Part shown: piece by piece, positions 6,850 through 8,083 of the stretch | How the letters are laid out: each line of letters opens with the position of its first letter | Numbering within the stretch: the stretch's first letter is position 1 | Assembly: GCA_012965445.1 (NCBI GenBank) | Contig: DTSJ01000329.1 | Location: 860-8,942 of the forward strand | Length of the DNA: 8,083 bases | From: Candidatus Hydrogenedentota bacterium | Lineage (GTDB): Bacteria; Hydrogenedentota; Hydrogenedentia; Hydrogenedentiales; GCA-2746185 | Reading direction: 5' to 3' | The notes under the pieces: model-generated | Seen by the model: the letters and a program-made list of their open reading frames with translations, nothing else | Database searches by the model: none | Told to the model about the DNA's origin: nothing | Made by a program: the position numbers and the translations under genes

Positions 6850-8083
6850 CTAGTTCTCGTACGTCGCATCTTCCATTTGATCCTGGCGAATACGGACATT
6901 CTCGATCCGGAAGTCCCGGTACTCTTCTTCCGGAACCTCTCTGAGCGTTCTCAAAAATGCCGCAAGAGTCGGAACATCTTTCTCGGTAATATTCATCGTC
7001 AGGTACGCCGGATCTGGATTGCGCAATGTCCCCGCCTTAGCCATCTCGCTGACCATGATCTTATGCCGGATCACATCTTCCAGCGTCATAAGTTTGCCGT
7101 CGTGATTGTACGGAGCCGTTAGCTCGATATTGCGCAGTCCAGGCGTCCTGAACAAGCCTACAGCACCCTCCGAAGCCTGAACATTGTATCGTCCCAGGTC
7201 AATTTTCGAAGGATCATCCGCCGTTACACGCGCGAAAACGGCGTCTTCGGCATTCAGCTTCGCAAAGGCCCCTTCTCCATGCGTCGCGTCATAGTCCGTC
7301 TGCGCGGTACCGGTGTTGTGAAACGAGCCGTCCGTGAATCTCGGCGGTACGTGACACGCGATACAGTTCCCGATGTTCTCCTCGAGACCCTCGACCGAAC
7401 TTGAGAAAGTCGGCTCCACCCGAATGAAAGTCTTGTACCCCTGGTAGGCTTCTTCCGTATAAATATTCGGAAAGCGAATCAACACCCGGCCTTCCTGGTT
7501 CGCGATACGCCCGTAGATACGCCCCGACATTGCCTGAGGCGTATCATTCGCGTCGCCCAGACCTTCATTAAATCGATTCAAGAATGCGAGCGCGTCATAA
7601 GCGGAAGTATTCTTGGTCTCAATCGATCTAAGGTACGCCTTCACTGCCTCGACAACCTGTGTAATAACATCTTCCTGTGCCAAGGCTTCAAGATTTACGT
7701 CCGCGGCTGCCTTGAACTGCTCAATATAAGTTCCGTCCGCAAAAAGATCATCACCCTGATCGTTGAGCATCAGCGCATGAATCTCGTTATACGCTTGCAG
7801 CTCCTGATCAGATTCCCATCCCAAATGCTCGGATATCAGCTTCTCACGCACCACGCCGTCCAAATCGCCGTAGGCGCCATCAGCGTTCAGCGACGGCGAC
7901 AGTTTTGCATCCTGCAATGAAGGCGTATTCCGAACCGCCGTCAGCTTCCCCCCTCGCGAGTTCGCAGGGATAACGCTCACCGCAAGATTGTCAGAATATA
8001 CCTTCTGACCATTGCTCCAGAACGGCGGAACATGGCAGGTGGAACAACTCGTCGCCAGATTCGCTCCCGGATTGCTCATTCGC
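6850..8083 (-). CDS. Di-haem cytochrome c peroxidase/MauG-like protein, N-terminus beyond the window
   Basis: This is a periplasmic-type di-haem protein of the bacterial cytochrome c peroxidase/MauG superfamily, which reduces peroxide or carries out protein or substrate oxidations. Counting from the first ATG in the window (8079), 409 residues are visible. The frame continues upstream through an Arg codon, and R-M-S-N-P-G-A-N-L-A-T-S-C matches the family's R-L-S-x-x-G-T-x-S-C lead-in, so the real start and any signal peptide lie to the right. Haem sites are CSTCH (12-16) and CIACH (239-243), the second followed by VPPRFTDGSFHNTG. The conserved FRTPGLRNIELTAPYNHDG (310-328) and TLEDVIRHK (332-340) follow. 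At the place where MauG-type proteins have Tyr and classical peroxidases Met, Lys340 appears, so the high-spin/low-spin haem arrangement may differ. RNTPSL (50-55) is also typical. It ends 24 bases before the dehalogenase-like gene and probably shares its transcript. Confidence 0.88.
   Translation of the reverse strand, partial: RMSNPGANLATSCSTCHVPPFWSNGQKVYSDNLAVSVIPANSRGGKLTAVRNTPSLQDAKLSPSLNADGAYGDLDGVVREKLISEHLGWESDQELQAYNEIHALMLNDQGDDLFADGTYIEQFKAAADVNLEALAQEDVITQVVEAVKAYLRSIETKNTSAYDALAFLNRFNEGLGDANDTPQAMSGRIYGRIANQEGRVLIRFPNIYTEEAYQGYKTFIRVEPTFSSSVEGLEENIGNCIACHVPPRFTDGSFHNTGTAQTDYDATHGEGAFAKLNAEDAVFARVTADDPSKIDLGRYNVQASEGAVGLFRTPGLRNIELTAPYNHDGKLMTLEDVIRHKIMVSEMAKAGTLRNPDPAYLTMNITEKDVPTLAAFLRTLREVPEEEYRDFRIENVRIRQDQMEDATYEN

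Noticed and set aside
3488..7122. Long open frames on the + strand (3488-4963, 4991-6229, 6037-7122)
   Set aside because: They lie antisense to four genes with clear family motifs, read as low-complexity Arg/Val/His-rich protein, and have no family motif.
1..8083. In-frame UGA selenocysteine codon in a window gene, prompted by selA
   Set aside because: The intact genes end at TAA or TAG without a suspicious in-frame TGA. The only TGA stops noted belong to the M15 remnant, where no Sec homologue is expected.

Overview
This window looks like chromosomal DNA from a Gram-negative, respiring bacterium. It has a lipoprotein with a classic lipobox, a periplasmic PQQ dehydrogenase carrying a haem c domain, and a di-haem cytochrome. 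GC content is moderate, roughly in the low to mid 50s by eye. selA shows that the host probably decodes UGA as selenocysteine. There are no rRNA or tRNA genes, no CRISPR array and no transposase. Taxonomy cannot be fixed from the sequence; an uncultured environmental lineage is a guess.

Left part (1-2602): the 5' portion of selA runs leftward off the window. Divergent from it is a small lipoprotein gene, with an inverted repeat in the 86-base gap between them. A secreted protein gene lies convergent to the lipoprotein gene, only 8 bases away. It has a clear sigma70-type promoter and a weak resemblance to NlpC/P60-like cysteine peptidase folds. Just upstream of that promoter is the wreck of a peptidase M15A gene: its N- and C-terminal ends survive in different frames and the middle is gone. 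A hairpin with a T-rich tail sits at 2495-2535.

Right part (2603-8083): four genes on the minus strand look like one transcription unit. In transcription order they are a di-haem MauG/cytochrome c peroxidase-like protein (its start lies beyond the right edge), a halohydrin dehalogenase-like protein, a class III (glutamate-1-semialdehyde aminomutase-like) PLP enzyme, and a PQQ-dependent quinohaemoprotein alcohol dehydrogenase.

The main result is the second of these. It would normally be called a short-chain dehydrogenase, but it carries both halohydrin dehalogenase signatures: T-x4-Y-x-G in place of the dinucleotide-binding glycine motif, and S-x12-Y-x3-R in place of S-Y-K. Its grouping with a PQQ alcohol dehydrogenase, a haem redox protein and an amino-group enzyme suggests a pathway for haloalcohols, epoxides or amino alcohols. 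The actual substrate cannot be read from the sequence.
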